A stretch of 64,000 bases of DNA. It comes from Bradyrhizobium arachidis (GTDB lineage: Bacteria > Pseudomonadota > Alphaproteobacteria > Rhizobiales > Xanthobacteraceae). Positions 1 to 8,920 of this stretch are shown in pieces; the first letter of the stretch is position 1; every line of letters begins with the position of its first letter. The position numbers and the translations under genes were made by a program. The notes beneath the pieces are model-generated. The model was not told where the DNA came from. It searched no databases and was given only the letters and a program-made list of their open reading frames with translations. The stretch covers positions 2,294,001 to 2,358,000 of the forward strand of contig NZ_CP030050.1 in NCBI RefSeq assembly GCF_015291705.1, in the 5' to 3' direction.

Positions 1-1709
1 GTTATGTTCGCTTGCGTACAACGCTGCTCCAGGTCCCCAGCCAGATGGACAACAAGCTTCAGCGCGCGCAACCTTCTTGCTCAGAGCGCGAATTGTCTTT
101 GAGGATCGCAACCGCCGCCGGAAGACCTTCGAGGATGCAAGTTCCCTGGTCGTGTTCATCCTTGCAATCAAGGGCGTCGCCATATGTCGCCCGATCGATG
201 TCGATGTCGACAAGCGGTAGGTGCCCTTTCCTTCTGGCGTTGAATTTATAGTCGTACGCCCAGTTTGAGATGGCGGCCAACGAAATGTGCCGATCGGCTC
301 CTTGAGCTTGGGCCTGCGCTGCCGGACTTAAGTGCCGCTACGCCAGTTCCGCAATGATAGAATGACGTGGCTGTCCCCACGCTAGGGAAGATGTGCTGCC
401 TACACCAGCGGTGCAGATCGCAAGTATGGGTCTGAGTGGTTGCCCAATATTGATGAACTGCGTCAAGTCGTTTGCGGACAGAGGCAGGTGCCTGGGTTAC
501 GGCACGTCGACCGGGGGCATGGATGCCGTCGGACGTGGCACGAAGCCATTTTGGTGCCGGTCACGTGCTGCCAACATGATCGTAAAAGCCGTGAGGAGGA
601 TTAGGAGAGCGCGCATGCAACAAGGATTACTCGAAACGATATATCGCAATTATGAAACGACTCACAGCGCGGGCCTGGGAGGAGGGGCGGCTCTTACGGG
701 GCATCCCACGGCCTATTGGCCAGCAAACACCCCACAAATTTTGATACTCGTTCGTTGTCGCCGGCAGCCGCCGAACAGTGGGGCGATTGCGCTTAAAAAA
801 TGCTTCTTCCCCTTGCAGACTGCAGGAATAGTGCAGCAAATTTGAGTGGGAATCCGGTGATTGGCTATTCACCACGAAGGCAGCCGCCCCCTCGTGCTGC
901 TTCGGGGCGCCATGAAGGACGGTTCATGCGCAATCATGACATTGTGTCCGGCAGCCTGTTGGCGCTGACCGCGGCTGGGCTTGCGCCGCGTTGCTCGAGC
1001 CTGCTCGCATTTGCTTTCATCCCGCGGCCCGACCTGTGGTCGCGCTAGGATCCCTGCGAGACCTCACGCAAGATGGTACGCAGCTGGACAAGGGCGCTGG
1101 TATGTTTTCCACGTATGGAGGCCCGGCGCTTGCAGATGATCAGCTCAGGCATCCGTAGGGATCCGCTTCCTCGATTCGTGTCGTTTTCGCATGTAGTGCC
1201 GGTCTTTCTGAACGGCCGACCTGATCTCCTGGCCCTGGCCTTCGTGCAGTTGCCCATTAACAACGCAATTCCCCTCCATCGAACGATATAGTTAGTCTTA
1301 TGATTGCGCTCGCATCACGCGTTTGTTGCGTGGGTTGCGCAGCATTTTGCGCCAGGTCAACTTCGACGCTACGACTACCGACCCTCGAACAATCAGGCAC
1401 AGGACCCGCTGGAAGCCTCACCTAGCAAATCCCCGACGCGCATTGCCTTTCGGTGAGGCGGCCCTCTCAAGAGCACAAGTATGAATGTGCTTCACGGGTA
1501 ATCCACTCTACCGGCCCTCATCATTTACCTCACCACCTGCAGCGCAGTGCGTTGCTCGCAAAAACCCTGATGCGATCAAGACCCGGCTTTGGGGACAACA
1601 TTGCTGAAAAGGATGCAGCGGGGGTTGCGGCTCGAGGCAGCTCTTGACCATCTTCTGCTCTCGCGGCAACCAGAACAACCAAAGCAGATCGAGATGATGA
1701 GAGCGGGGT
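1..1709. other. Decayed region without a supported intact gene
   Basis: No reading frame here has a convincing start, ribosome binding site and family motif together. Short open frames overlap on both strands. A minus-strand frame at 59-280 has a protein-like composition (it includes LVDIDIDRATYGDALD) but I cannot assign it. A short plus-strand stretch near 926 resembles the start of a TctB protein and is listed separately. The region looks like eroded coding DNA. Confidence 0.4.
926..1048 (+). pseudogene. Possible TctB (tricarboxylate transporter small subunit) N-terminal remnant
   Basis: The frame opens with MRNHDIVSGSLLALTAAG, which looks like the first transmembrane segment of TctB-family small membrane subunits of tripartite tricarboxylate transporters. 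The frame stops after about 40 residues, whereas the family is usually about 150 residues. No neighbouring TctA or TctC sequence is recognisable. The call rests on a short hydrophobic N-terminus only and is weak. Confidence 0.25.
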
Positions 1710-2231
1710 GTGGCTGTGACGGATCAATCCCAAGCTTCGGAGTTGCTGCCGGTCCTGCAGAGACCGTTGAAAGGCTTTCGGTGGATCTTTGCTCTTCTAG
1801 CCGTATTGCTCGTTCTTTGCGCCGGAGGAGTCTATTTTTTGGCGAATATCGAAACGTTTGCCGAGGCGCCCTCGGCACATGAAGTCGTGCCTGCCACGCT
1901 TGGCTTGTCACCTGATGATAGGGACGTGCTTTTAGGGATCCAATCGGGGCAGCAGAAGACAGCCGATGAAATTGCCGAGCTCAATCGCAACGTCGATGCG
2001 CAGCAAGCCGAGCTAAAGCGGATCTCGGATCAGATCGCAGCCCTGACCCAAAGAATCGAGCAGCTGCAGAATCCGGCGCTTGTTGCGTCTCCTGCTCCTG
2101 CTGCTTCTTCGCCACCAGTGCGCACCACATCCAAGCCGGCCAAGAGGGACGTCCGGCCCTTAAAACCGCAAGGTCCGGTTTCTGTCGGAGGCGCGCCGCT
2201 GACTGCGGAGCCGAGCACGGAACAGCGCTGA
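1710..2231 (+). CDS. Single-pass membrane protein with coiled coil, unknown function
   Basis: This is a 173-residue protein with a GTG start; a second in-frame GTG lies two codons later. Residues about 24-46 form one hydrophobic membrane segment (WIFALLAVLLVLCAGGVYFL). Residues about 75-115 are a predicted coiled coil (EIAELNRNVDAQQAELKRIS and onward). The tail is rich in Ala, Pro and Ser and ends in a basic proline-rich stretch. This architecture suggests a membrane-anchored protein with a periplasmic or cytoplasmic coiled coil. It stands alone, convergent with the pabA gene. No functional family is recognised. Confidence 0.6.
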   Translation: MAVTDQSQASELLPVLQRPLKGFRWIFALLAVLLVLCAGGVYFLANIETFAEAPSAHEVVPATLGLSPDDRDVLLGIQSGQQKTADEIAELNRNVDAQQAELKRISDQIAALTQRIEQLQNPALVASPAPAASSPPVRTTSKPAKRDVRPLKPQGPVSVGGAPLTAEPSTEQR

Positions 2232-2316
2232 TTACCACAAAATGCCTACCATATGGCGGTGCTCGTAGAGACGCGGACACCAACGGTGCACCATCTTGAT
2301 CGGCAGGCCGAGCCTC

Positions 2317-2913
2317 TCATTCGTCCGCGTGGTTTCGCAAATCCTCTGCGAGTCGCAAGAAGTTCATAAGCAGGACGTCCCCCTGTGAGGTAAGGATCGA
2401 CTCGGGATGGAACTGGACGCCACAGGTGAGATGATAGCGGTGCGTGAGGGCCATGATCTCCCCTTCCTCTGAACGCGCTGTCACTATGAGGTTCTGCGCA
2501 CATGACTGCTCAAACTCGACGATAAGAGAATGGTAGCGCCCAACGTCAAGCGGGGTTGGCAGCCCCTTGAATAACCCTCGGCCGTCATGCGCGACGTATG
2601 AGCGCCGACCGTGCATGGGCCGTTGTGCGCGCGCAACCCGTCCTCCGAAAGCGCTAGCAATACACTGATGTCCAAGGCAGATGCCGAGAATTGGTACGCG
2701 TCCTGAAAGTTCGCGGACCACTGCTCTCGATATTCCTGCCTCAGTTGGGGTGCAGGGACCGGGCGATATCACCACCGCGCGCGGCTTGAGACCAACGAGC
2801 TCGCCGATGCTGATAGCGTCGTTTCGGATCACTTCCGTTGCTTCACCGAGCTTGTGGAAATAGCGGGCAATGTTGAACACGAACGAATCGTAATTATCGA
2901 TGATGATAATCAA
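2317..2913 (-). CDS. pabA: Aminodeoxychorismate/anthranilate synthase glutamine amidotransferase subunit
   Basis: This 198-residue class I glutamine amidotransferase supplies ammonia from glutamine to the chorismate-aminating partner. The start MIIIIDNYDSFVFN is typical of PabA/TrpG. The nucleophile-elbow Cys lies in GICLGHQCIASAFGG, and the catalytic His-Glu pair in GVQFHPESILT. It overlaps the upstream component I gene by 4 bases (ATGA), so the two are translationally coupled. PabA and TrpG cannot be separated by sequence alone. The PIKGT motif of its partner points to p-aminobenzoate (folate) synthesis, although amphibolic use in tryptophan synthesis is possible. Confidence 0.9.
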   Translation of the reverse strand: MIIIIDNYDSFVFNIARYFHKLGEATEVIRNDAISIGELVGLKPRAVVISPGPCTPTEAGISRAVVRELSGRVPILGICLGHQCIASAFGGRVARAQRPMHGRRSYVAHDGRGLFKGLPTPLDVGRYHSLIVEFEQSCAQNLIVTARSEEGEIMALTHRYHLTCGVQFHPESILTSQGDVLLMNFLRLAEDLRNHADE

Positions 2914-4346
2914 AATGCGCCAGCTCGTTCAGAACCAAATGCATCAAAGAGTCGCTCTGCCTTGGCGAGCGTTTCCTCGTATTCGGCCTCGGGCTCCGAC
3001 AGGGCCGTTATACCGCTGCCCGCATGAAACACAGCCATGTCGCCGTCGATCGTGACAGTGCGGATCGCAATACTCGTGTCCATGTGCCCGTTGAAGCCGA
3101 TGAAGCCGATCGCACCACAATAGACCTCCCGCGCTATGCGCTCGATTTCTGTAATAATTTCCATCGACCGCACCTTTGGCGCTCCCGTAATGGAGCCCCC
3201 CGGAAAGCAAGCACGGAGCAGGCTAACGGCGTCTTCCCCTCCGGCAAGTGCCCCCGTAACGATCGACACGAGATGGTGCACCGAGGCATAGGACTCGAGA
3301 TCGCATAGAGCCGGAACCTCGACCGAATGCGCCGTGCAAACGCGGGACAGATCGTTTCGCAAAAGGTCCACAATCATCGTGTTCTCGGCATGATCCTTTT
3401 CAGAAGCGAGGAGAACAGCCGCACGGCGGTGGTCTTCATTGAAATCAGGCGAACGTGCGATCGTGCCCTTGATGGGTCGTGTCTCGACTTGTTGCTCGTT
3501 AAGCTTCAGGAATCGTTCCGGCGAACTTGAGGCGATGGTCAACTTTCCCCATCGCAGCAGGGCCGCAAAAGGCGCCGGATTCAATGATCGTAGCTGGCAA
3601 TAGAAGGCGAGCGGATCAAACGAGGTCGGCAGGCGGGTGCTGAAGCGCTGCGCAATATTCGTCTGGAACACGTCACCCGCCCGGATCAAGTCGATCACGC
3701 GTTGTACCGCCGCAATGTAGCCCTCGCGGCTGAAGTTCGAGCTCCAAGCGCCTGCTTTGCTGGGATAACCATTCTGTGGCGCCATTGGACCGTCAAGCAA
3801 TGCTGCAAACTCATCGGCCCGACGACGAGCTCGGTCGCTCCGTCGCCCGCGATCCTGCTCCGGCCATCCGGTCGAGACGATCCAGCATTTGTTATCCCGG
3901 TGGTCGAAGCTGATGACCACGTCATAGAAATGCAGGATGGATTGGGGCAAACCCAGACCGGCAATTGCCGGCGCAAACAATCGCTCCAATGTCCTGTTCA
4001 TGTCGTAGGCAAGATAGCCTGCCGCTCCTCCCTGGAATGGCGGGAGATCGGGACGATACTCTTGCGGGTACTTCGCGAGTAGCGTGCGAAGGACCTTCCA
4101 TGGATCGGCCTCGAGAGTCAGTCCGTTCCATCTGGCTTGGCCGTTCGCGACCCTATAGGTGCTGAACGGGTCGCACGTTACATATGAGTAGCGGCCAAGC
4201 AGCTCGTGCCTTGCTGCGCTATCGAGAAACGTGAGATGCGAGCGATGCCCAAGACGTCGCATCGCTGTGAAAGGTTCAACCCACTGCAACTCGCGAACGT
4301 ACATCGGATTATCGGCCGCCGGCCGCTGACGTCGTGAAAGGGCCAT
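2910..4346 (-). CDS. pabB: Aminodeoxychorismate synthase component I
   Basis: This 478-residue chorismate-utilising enzyme converts chorismate plus ammonia to 4-amino-4-deoxychorismate, the precursor of p-aminobenzoate and folate. The key residue is the Lys in TRPIKGTIARS (about residue 290). PabB enzymes carry PIKGT at this position, while anthranilate synthase TrpE usually carries PIAGT. Other family blocks are DVFQTNIAQRFSTRL, ENTMIVDLLRNDLSRVC, GSITGAPKVRSMEII and GAIGFIGFNGHMDTSIAIRT. Length is normal for the family. No fused PabC lyase domain is present and no pabC is seen nearby. It is co-transcribed with pabA. Confidence 0.9.
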   Translation of the reverse strand: MALSRRQRPAADNPMYVRELQWVEPFTAMRRLGHRSHLTFLDSAARHELLGRYSYVTCDPFSTYRVANGQARWNGLTLEADPWKVLRTLLAKYPQEYRPDLPPFQGGAAGYLAYDMNRTLERLFAPAIAGLGLPQSILHFYDVVISFDHRDNKCWIVSTGWPEQDRGRRSDRARRRADEFAALLDGPMAPQNGYPSKAGAWSSNFSREGYIAAVQRVIDLIRAGDVFQTNIAQRFSTRLPTSFDPLAFYCQLRSLNPAPFAALLRWGKLTIASSSPERFLKLNEQQVETRPIKGTIARSPDFNEDHRRAAVLLASEKDHAENTMIVDLLRNDLSRVCTAHSVEVPALCDLESYASVHHLVSIVTGALAGGEDAVSLLRACFPGGSITGAPKVRSMEIITEIERIAREVYCGAIGFIGFNGHMDTSIAIRTVTIDGDMAVFHAGSGITALSEPEAEYEETLAKAERLFDAFGSERAGAF

Positions 4347-4457
4347 TCCATCTGTTGCCCCACCCGATGAGAGCGACGCCGGTCTCCGATGGCACGAAAC
4401 TTGAGGCCATTGCCAAGTTAACCCGGCGGTGGACCTTTTGCTGCCACGGCACCTCGA

Positions 4458-4775
4458 TCATCCTGCCGTTGAGGCGAAAGGAGTATCTAGTGATACATCG
4501 TAATCGGCCGCGAACCGCAGCTCGCGGAGCGGTCGGACCCGTTTGATCGACTCCTGGTAGAGATTGTGCGCTTTGTACGCTGCGAGCTCCGTCTCGCTGT
4601 CAAACTCCCCATAGACCACGATGTCAATATCGTTGCCGAGCTGATCGGTCTTGCGGTTGCGGGCAACCTCAAGCCGGCGCGCATGTGGTATCGCGGTGAG
4701 ACGCGAAAGACCTTCGATGATCTGGTCGATATGCGCCTTGTCCTTGGCGCTGAAGAAGACGATGTGACGAATCAT
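4458..4775 (-). CDS. Dabb (stress-responsive A/B barrel) domain protein
   Basis: This is a 105-residue protein beginning MIRHIVFFSAKDK, the usual opening of dimeric alpha-beta barrel Dabb proteins. Conserved features include the HARRLEVARN strand, DIDIVVYGEFDSETELAAY, and the NLYQESIKRVRPL helix. Dabb proteins form dimeric barrels; some are stress-induced and some are small enzymes, but no substrate can be inferred here. It lies between bioR and pabB on the same strand. The gap of about 110 bp to pabB leaves open whether they share a transcript. Confidence 0.75.
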   Translation of the reverse strand: MIRHIVFFSAKDKAHIDQIIEGLSRLTAIPHARRLEVARNRKTDQLGNDIDIVVYGEFDSETELAAYKAHNLYQESIKRVRPLRELRFAADYDVSLDTPFASTAG

Positions 4776-4907
4776 GGCCGTCCGGAGATGTCGCTAGCGG
4801 GGGCATAACTATCTGGGAATAGAACCCGTTGCAATGAGGCCAGTCGCTTACCGCATGATCGTCGCTTGCGATCGTCTGCGATCCGCAATGAAGCTTGCCG
4901 GATTTGT

Positions 4908-5543
4908 TCAGGACGCCGGAAGGGTAAGGCGCTCAATGGATTGAATGTGCCGCGTCAGCAGGTTACAGGCTTGATCGATATTGCGCGTTTGCAGGGCTTG
5001 CAGAATCAGGCGGTGATCTTGATTGGAGCGCGGTCGCCAGCCCACCGATCGCGCCATCGCGAACACCAATCGAGAATTGGCAAGCTGCAGTCCATCGAGG
5101 CTCGCGAGCAGACGCGGCATTCCGCACGGCGCGACCAAGGCTTGGTGAAAGGCGCGGTTGGCCATCTCAAACTCCTCGATCGTCTTTGCGCTGTCTCCTT
5201 CAATCACGGTGAGCTCGATCCGAGCCAAATGAGCTGTTGTGAGCCTTGGCCCCGAATGGCGCAATGCCACCACTTCCAGCGCAGCGCGCATTTCGGCGAT
5301 CTCCTTCACTGAATGGGTATCGAGCGGGGCAACCCGAACACCGCGGCGTGGCACAGCGACAACAAGATGTTGTGCCTGCAGCTGCCGAAAGGCCTCGCGC
5401 ACCGGGACGTGGCTGGAATTGAATTCTCGTGCAACGTGATCCTGACGCAATGGCGCGCCTGGCTCTAAGGCGCCGCTGATAATGCGCTCAGCGATTGAAT
5501 CCGCGATGCGCGCGACCGTCGTCATGTTGTCAGCAGTGATCAT
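4908..5543 (-). CDS. bioR: GntR/FCD-family regulator, probable biotin repressor BioR
   Basis: This 211-residue GntR-family regulator has an N-terminal winged helix-turn-helix (DHVAREFNSSHVPVREAFRQ, then a RRGVRVAPL wing) and an all-helical FCD ligand domain (EIAEMRAALE to ANRAFHQALV). It is divergent from bioB. The intergenic region contains ten-base sites close to the TTATMKATAA signal described for BioR, the alphaproteobacterial biotin regulator (Rodionov and Gelfand). One site abuts its own start codon, which suggests autoregulation. The BioR assignment follows from this context and the operator match; the protein fold alone says only GntR/FCD. Confidence 0.8.
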   Translation of the reverse strand: MITADNMTTVARIADSIAERIISGALEPGAPLRQDHVAREFNSSHVPVREAFRQLQAQHLVVAVPRRGVRVAPLDTHSVKEIAEMRAALEVVALRHSGPRLTTAHLARIELTVIEGDSAKTIEEFEMANRAFHQALVAPCGMPRLLASLDGLQLANSRLVFAMARSVGWRPRSNQDHRLILQALQTRNIDQACNLLTRHIQSIERLTLPAS

Positions 5544-5546
5544 AGA

Positions 5547-5556
5547 TTATCTACCG
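5547..5556. promoter_or_regulatory. BioR-like box at the bioR start (autoregulatory)
   Basis: TTATCTACCG lies 3 bases upstream of the bioR ATG and matches TTATCTATAA at 8 of 10 positions. A bound repressor would block bioR transcription or early elongation. It is the weakest of the three boxes. Confidence 0.5.
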
Positions 5557-5611
5557 CAATAGTCGGTGCATTTGCGAGGCAGCTCGATTAGCATCTCTTC
5601 GAGAGTGATGA

Positions 5612-5621
5612 CTATAGATAA
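5612..5621. promoter_or_regulatory. BioR-like box 1 upstream of bioB
   Basis: CTATAGATAA differs from the BioR signal TTATAGATAA by one base. It is paired with an oppositely oriented copy 19 bp downstream, about two helical turns, so that two dimers could bind the same face. Confidence 0.7.
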
Positions 5622-5630
5622 TTCATGCGA

Positions 5631-5640
5631 TTATCTACAA
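5631..5640. promoter_or_regulatory. BioR-like box 2 upstream of bioB
   Basis: TTATCTACAA differs from TTATCTATAA by one base. It lies inside the first codons of the longest bioB frame (ATG at 5625). This is one reason to prefer the ATG at 5658 as the bioB start. Confidence 0.7.
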
Positions 5641-5657
5641 TTGAGCGGGATTGGATT

Positions 5658-6713
5658 ATGGATGCTGCTGCGCGAGTCCACCGGAAGGAAGCAAGCAAAG
5701 GGGCGCAGGTACGTCATCAATGGAACGTCGAACGGGTGAAGGCGCTCTACGACCTGCCTTTTGCCGACCTGGTGTTTCAGGCGCAGCGCGCTCATCGCAA
5801 GAACTTCGATCCAAACCACGTCGAAACCGCGAGCCTGCTCAGCATCAAGACCGGCGGCTGTCCGGAAGACTGCGGCTACTGCTCGCAAAGCGCGCATTAC
5901 GAGACCGGCCTGGAGGCCACCCGTCTGATGCATTGCGCCGATGTGGTTGCGAGCGCGCGGCGCGCGAAGGATGCGGGCGCGACGCGCTTCTGCATGGCCG
6001 CGGCCTGGCGCACGCCAAAAGATCGCGATCTCGATTCCGTCTGCGACATGGTCAACGCGGTCAAGCGACTCGGCATGGAAACGTGCGTCACGCTCGGCAT
6101 GCTGACAGCGAACCAAGCCGCGCGCCTCGCCGAGGCTGGCCTTGACTTCTACAATCACAACGTTGACTCATCACCCCAGTTTTACACCAAGATCATCACG
6201 ACCCGTAGCCTGCAGGACCGCATCGATACGCTGGCGCATGTGCGCGATGCCGGCATCAAGATCTGCTGCGGCGGGATTATCGGCATGGGCGAGCACATCG
6301 AGGACCGCCTAGGTATGCTCGTGCTGCTCGCCAATCTTCCCAACCATCCCGAAAGCGTGCCGATCAACCTGTGGAACAAGATCGAAGGCGTGCCGGTGGA
6401 AGACCACGCGGAGCCTCCCGATCCGATCGCGCTGGTCCGCCTGGTGGCGACCGCGCGGATCATGATGCCAAGGAGTGTGGTTCGCTTGTCCGCCGGGCGG
6501 CAATACATGAGCGATGAATTGCAGGCGCTTTGCTTCTTGGGCGGAGCAAATTCGATCTTCATCGGCGACGTGCTCTTGACCACCAAAAACCCGAAAGTTG
6601 ATCGTGATGCGGATCTGCTGGCCCGGCTCGGCATCACGTCCGGGCTCGCCGGAGGAAAGCAGTGCGCGCAATATGTTGCCCCTACATCCGGCCTAGGTGA
6701 ACAATGCAGATAA
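5658..6713 (+). CDS. bioB: Biotin synthase
   Basis: BioB inserts sulfur into dethiobiotin, the last step of biotin synthesis. It is a radical SAM enzyme. The Cx3Cx2C cluster motif is [11 protein letters not shown] (Cys68, 72 and 75 from the chosen start). Other family blocks are [41 protein letters not shown] and [24 protein letters not shown]. An in-frame ATG exists at 5625 but would place a BioR-like box inside the gene, so 5658 is preferred. It is the first gene of bioB-panD-bioF-bioD-bioA and overlaps panD by 10 bases. The 351-residue length is normal. Confidence 0.95.
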   Translation: MDAAARVHRKEASKGAQVRHQWNVERVKALYDLPFADLVFQAQRAHRKNFDPNHVETASLLSIKTGGCPEDCGYCSQSAHYETGLEATRLMHCADVVASARRAKDAGATRFCMAAAWRTPKDRDLDSVCDMVNAVKRLGMETCVTLGMLTANQAARLAEAGLDFYNHNVDSSPQFYTKIITTRSLQDRIDTLAHVRDAGIKICCGGIIGMGEHIEDRLGMLVLLANLPNHPESVPINLWNKIEGVPVEDHAEPPDPIALVRLVATARIMMPRSVVRLSAGRQYMSDELQALCFLGGANSIFIGDVLLTTKNPKVDRDADLLARLGITSGLAGGKQCAQYVAPTSGLGEQCR

Positions 6714-7057
6714 CCTTGATGAAGGGCAAAATCCATCGCGCCTCAGTAACCGAAGCTGATTTGCACTACGAAGGCTCGATCTCGATAGATCGTACGCTCC
6801 TGGAGGCGGCGGGAATGCTGATCAACGAGCGCGTCGAAATTTACAATGTCGAAACAGGGACGCGCTTTGCCACCTACGTGATCGAGGCGCCGCCGAGGTC
6901 TGGCACGATAAGCCTGAACGGTGCGGCCGCCCGACTCGCAATGCCCGGAGACAAGATCATTATCGTTGCATATGCCTCATTCGACGAGGCCGAAGCAAAG
7001 ATATTCAAGCCACGCATTGTGCGTGTGGACCAAGACAATCGCATCCTGGCAAGTTGA
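6704..7057 (+). CDS. panD: Aspartate 1-decarboxylase proenzyme
   Basis: PanD decarboxylates L-aspartate to beta-alanine for pantothenate synthesis. It is a pyruvoyl enzyme made by self-cleavage between Gly24 and Ser25, here within [10 protein letters not shown], the canonical site. The 117-residue length and the blocks [20 protein letters not shown] and [12 protein letters not shown] fit the family. The gene overlaps bioB and is embedded in the biotin operon, so beta-alanine and biotin supply are probably coordinated under BioR. panB and panC follow about 4 kb downstream, so the window carries panB, panC and panD; no panE is seen. Confidence 0.95.
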   Translation: MQITLMKGKIHRASVTEADLHYEGSISIDRTLLEAAGMLINERVEIYNVETGTRFATYVIEAPPRSGTISLNGAAARLAMPGDKIIIVAYASFDEAEAKIFKPRIVRVDQDNRILAS

Positions 7058-7133
7058 GCCTCAAGGGCCGTCCATCCTTCTTCAACCGTCAACGGATCTT
7101 TTGCGTGATTTGATGCGATCCTGGGAGCAATGA

Positions 7134-8285
7134 ATGCGGTCAATGCAAGCAGCTAGACTTAGTCCCTACGTCGCAGCGTTGAATGCCTTGAACGAAGATA
7201 AACGGCTGCGCTGCCTCAAGCCGCGCGTGGGGATCGATTTCGCATCAAACGACTATCTGGCGCTCGGGTGCGCCCCGCGCATCAAAAAGGCGATGGTCGC
7301 CGCGCTCGAGGCGGGCGCTCCGGTTGGAGCCGGCGGGTCGCGGCTTCTGCGCGGCAATTGCGAAGAGCATGAACGGCTCGAAGCGGAGGCGGCTCAGTTC
7401 TTTGGTGCGGAGGCAGCGCTTTTCTTTGGAGGCGGCTATATCGCAAATTTTGCCGTCCTGACAACGCTGCCGCAGCGCGGCGATCTGCTCGTTCTCGACT
7501 CGCTCGTGCACGCCAGTATTCACGAGGGGGCGCGAGCCGGCCGCGCAGATTGCCGAATTCACGCGCACAATGATCCCCAGTCAATCGAAGATGCAATTCG
7601 CGATTGGCGAACCAAAGGTGGAGCGGGCCGCGTCTGGATTGTGGCCGAAAGTCTCTACAGTATGGATGGCGACTTCGCTCCACTCGAAGAGTTGGTGGCA
7701 ATCGCCGATCGCCATGACGCATTTCTGATCGTGGATGAGGCTCATGCCACAGGAGCTTACGGGCTTCAGGGACGAGGGCTCACGGCCCCTTATGAGAGGC
7801 GCGACAATCTCATCGTCGTTCATACTTGCGGCAAAGCGCTCGGTGCGGCGGGTGCACTTGTTACAGCCTCCGGCATCCTGCGCGATTTCATGGTCAATCG
7901 CTGCCGTCCGTTTATCTTTGCCACGGCCCCATCACCATTGCTGGCCGTTGCCGTTCGAGAGGCACTCCTCATCCTGCGGGAGGAGCCGGAGCGGCAGCAA
8001 CGGCTGGCCGAACTTGTTTCATTCGCGCATCGGCAGATCACCTCCCTTGGTTTGCACACGCCGTCGACCTCTCAGATCGTGCCGTACATAGTGGGTGACA
8101 ATGCTCGTGTAATGCGACTAGCCTCTGCTCTGCAGGGGCGCGGCTTCGACATCCGCGGAATTCGGCCGCCAACCGTCCCACCAGGCACCGCCCGTTTGCG
8201 GATTTCGTTGACACTCAATGTTGGGGAGGCGGACGTGCGCGCAATGCTCGATGCGCTTGTTGAGGTGACGAGGGGTTCGTTTTGA
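7134..8285 (+). CDS. bioF: 8-amino-7-oxononanoate synthase
   Basis: BioF condenses pimeloyl-ACP (or CoA) with alanine, the first committed step of biotin ring assembly. It is a PLP enzyme of the alpha-oxoamine synthase family. The PLP Lys234 lies in [13 protein letters not shown], and the cofactor-binding DEAH motif at residues 201-204 in [30 protein letters not shown] near residue 70 is also typical. The ATG is preceded by GGGAG. Its stop codon overlaps the ATG of bioD by one base, so translation is coupled. The 383-residue length is normal. Confidence 0.95.
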   Translation: MRSMQAARLSPYVAALNALNEDKRLRCLKPRVGIDFASNDYLALGCAPRIKKAMVAALEAGAPVGAGGSRLLRGNCEEHERLEAEAAQFFGAEAALFFGGGYIANFAVLTTLPQRGDLLVLDSLVHASIHEGARAGRADCRIHAHNDPQSIEDAIRDWRTKGGAGRVWIVAESLYSMDGDFAPLEELVAIADRHDAFLIVDEAHATGAYGLQGRGLTAPYERRDNLIVVHTCGKALGAAGALVTASGILRDFMVNRCRPFIFATAPSPLLAVAVREALLILREEPERQQRLAELVSFAHRQITSLGLHTPSTSQIVPYIVGDNARVMRLASALQGRGFDIRGIRPPTVPPGTARLRISLTLNVGEADVRAMLDALVEVTRGSF

Positions 8286-8920
8286 TGAATAAGCGGATCG
8301 TCGTGGCTGGTACGGACACCGGAGTCGGCAAAACGGTATTTTCCGCAGGGCTCGCCGGCCTTCTAGGCGCGAATTACTGGAAGCCGGTCCAGGCCGGGCT
8401 CGAACAAGAGACCGACTCCGAGTGCGTCCGCCGCCTCGGCTGCCTCTCGTCCGATCGCATTGTCCCGGAGCTCTATCGACTTCGGACGCCTGCCTCGCCC
8501 CATTACGCCGCGGAGATCGATGGCGTTCGCATAGACACAGAGACGCTTGGACTGCCGGACAGCGGCGAGCGGCAGCTCGTGATTGAGGGTGCCGGCGGAC
8601 TCATGGTGCCGCTGACAGCGCGCACTCTTTACATTGACATCTTCGAACGCTGGCAGCTTCCCGTCGTGCTTTGCGCCAGGACGGGACTGGGCACAATCAA
8701 TCACTCCCTGCTCTCCATAGAGGCTCTGCGGAAGCGTCAGATTCGAATCCTTGGAATTGCGTTCATTGGCGAAAGAAACGCCGAAACTGAAAGCGCGATT
8801 TGCGAGATCGGGAGAGTGCGTTGGTTGGGACGGCTCCCGTGGCTTGTTCCCCTCACGGACGAAAGGCTGCAGGCCGCTTTCAAAGACTCCTTTCTTGGCA
8901 GTGATTTCCTGAACCTATGA
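8285..8920 (+). CDS. bioD: Dethiobiotin synthetase
   Basis: BioD closes the ureido ring of dethiobiotin from DAPA, CO2 and ATP. The P-loop GTDTGVGKT is at residues 9-17. [10 protein letters not shown] and the C-terminal [14 protein letters not shown] region are typical. The ATG at 8285 overlaps the bioF TGA by one base; an in-frame TTG three bases upstream is less likely. The gene ends in an ATGA overlap with bioA. The protein is slightly short for the family at 211 residues but has all expected motifs. Confidence 0.93.
   Translation: MNKRIVVAGTDTGVGKTVFSAGLAGLLGANYWKPVQAGLEQETDSECVRRLGCLSSDRIVPELYRLRTPASPHYAAEIDGVRIDTETLGLPDSGERQLVIEGAGGLMVPLTARTLYIDIFERWQLPVVLCARTGLGTINHSLLSIEALRKRQIRILGIAFIGERNAETESAICEIGRVRWLGRLPWLVPLTDERLQAAFKDSFLGSDFLNL

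Noticed and set aside
59..280. Minus-strand frame with protein-like text (LVDIDIDRATYGDALD)
   Set aside because: It is short, without a recognisable family or ribosome binding site, in a decayed region; kept only as a note.
2910..4346. Anthranilate synthase component I (trpE)
   Set aside because: The PIKGT motif indicates PabB; TrpE usually has PIAGT at this position.
5625..5657. Upstream ATG as the bioB start
   Set aside because: It would put a BioR-like box inside the coding region and adds residues that do not fit the BioB N-terminus; 5658 is preferred.
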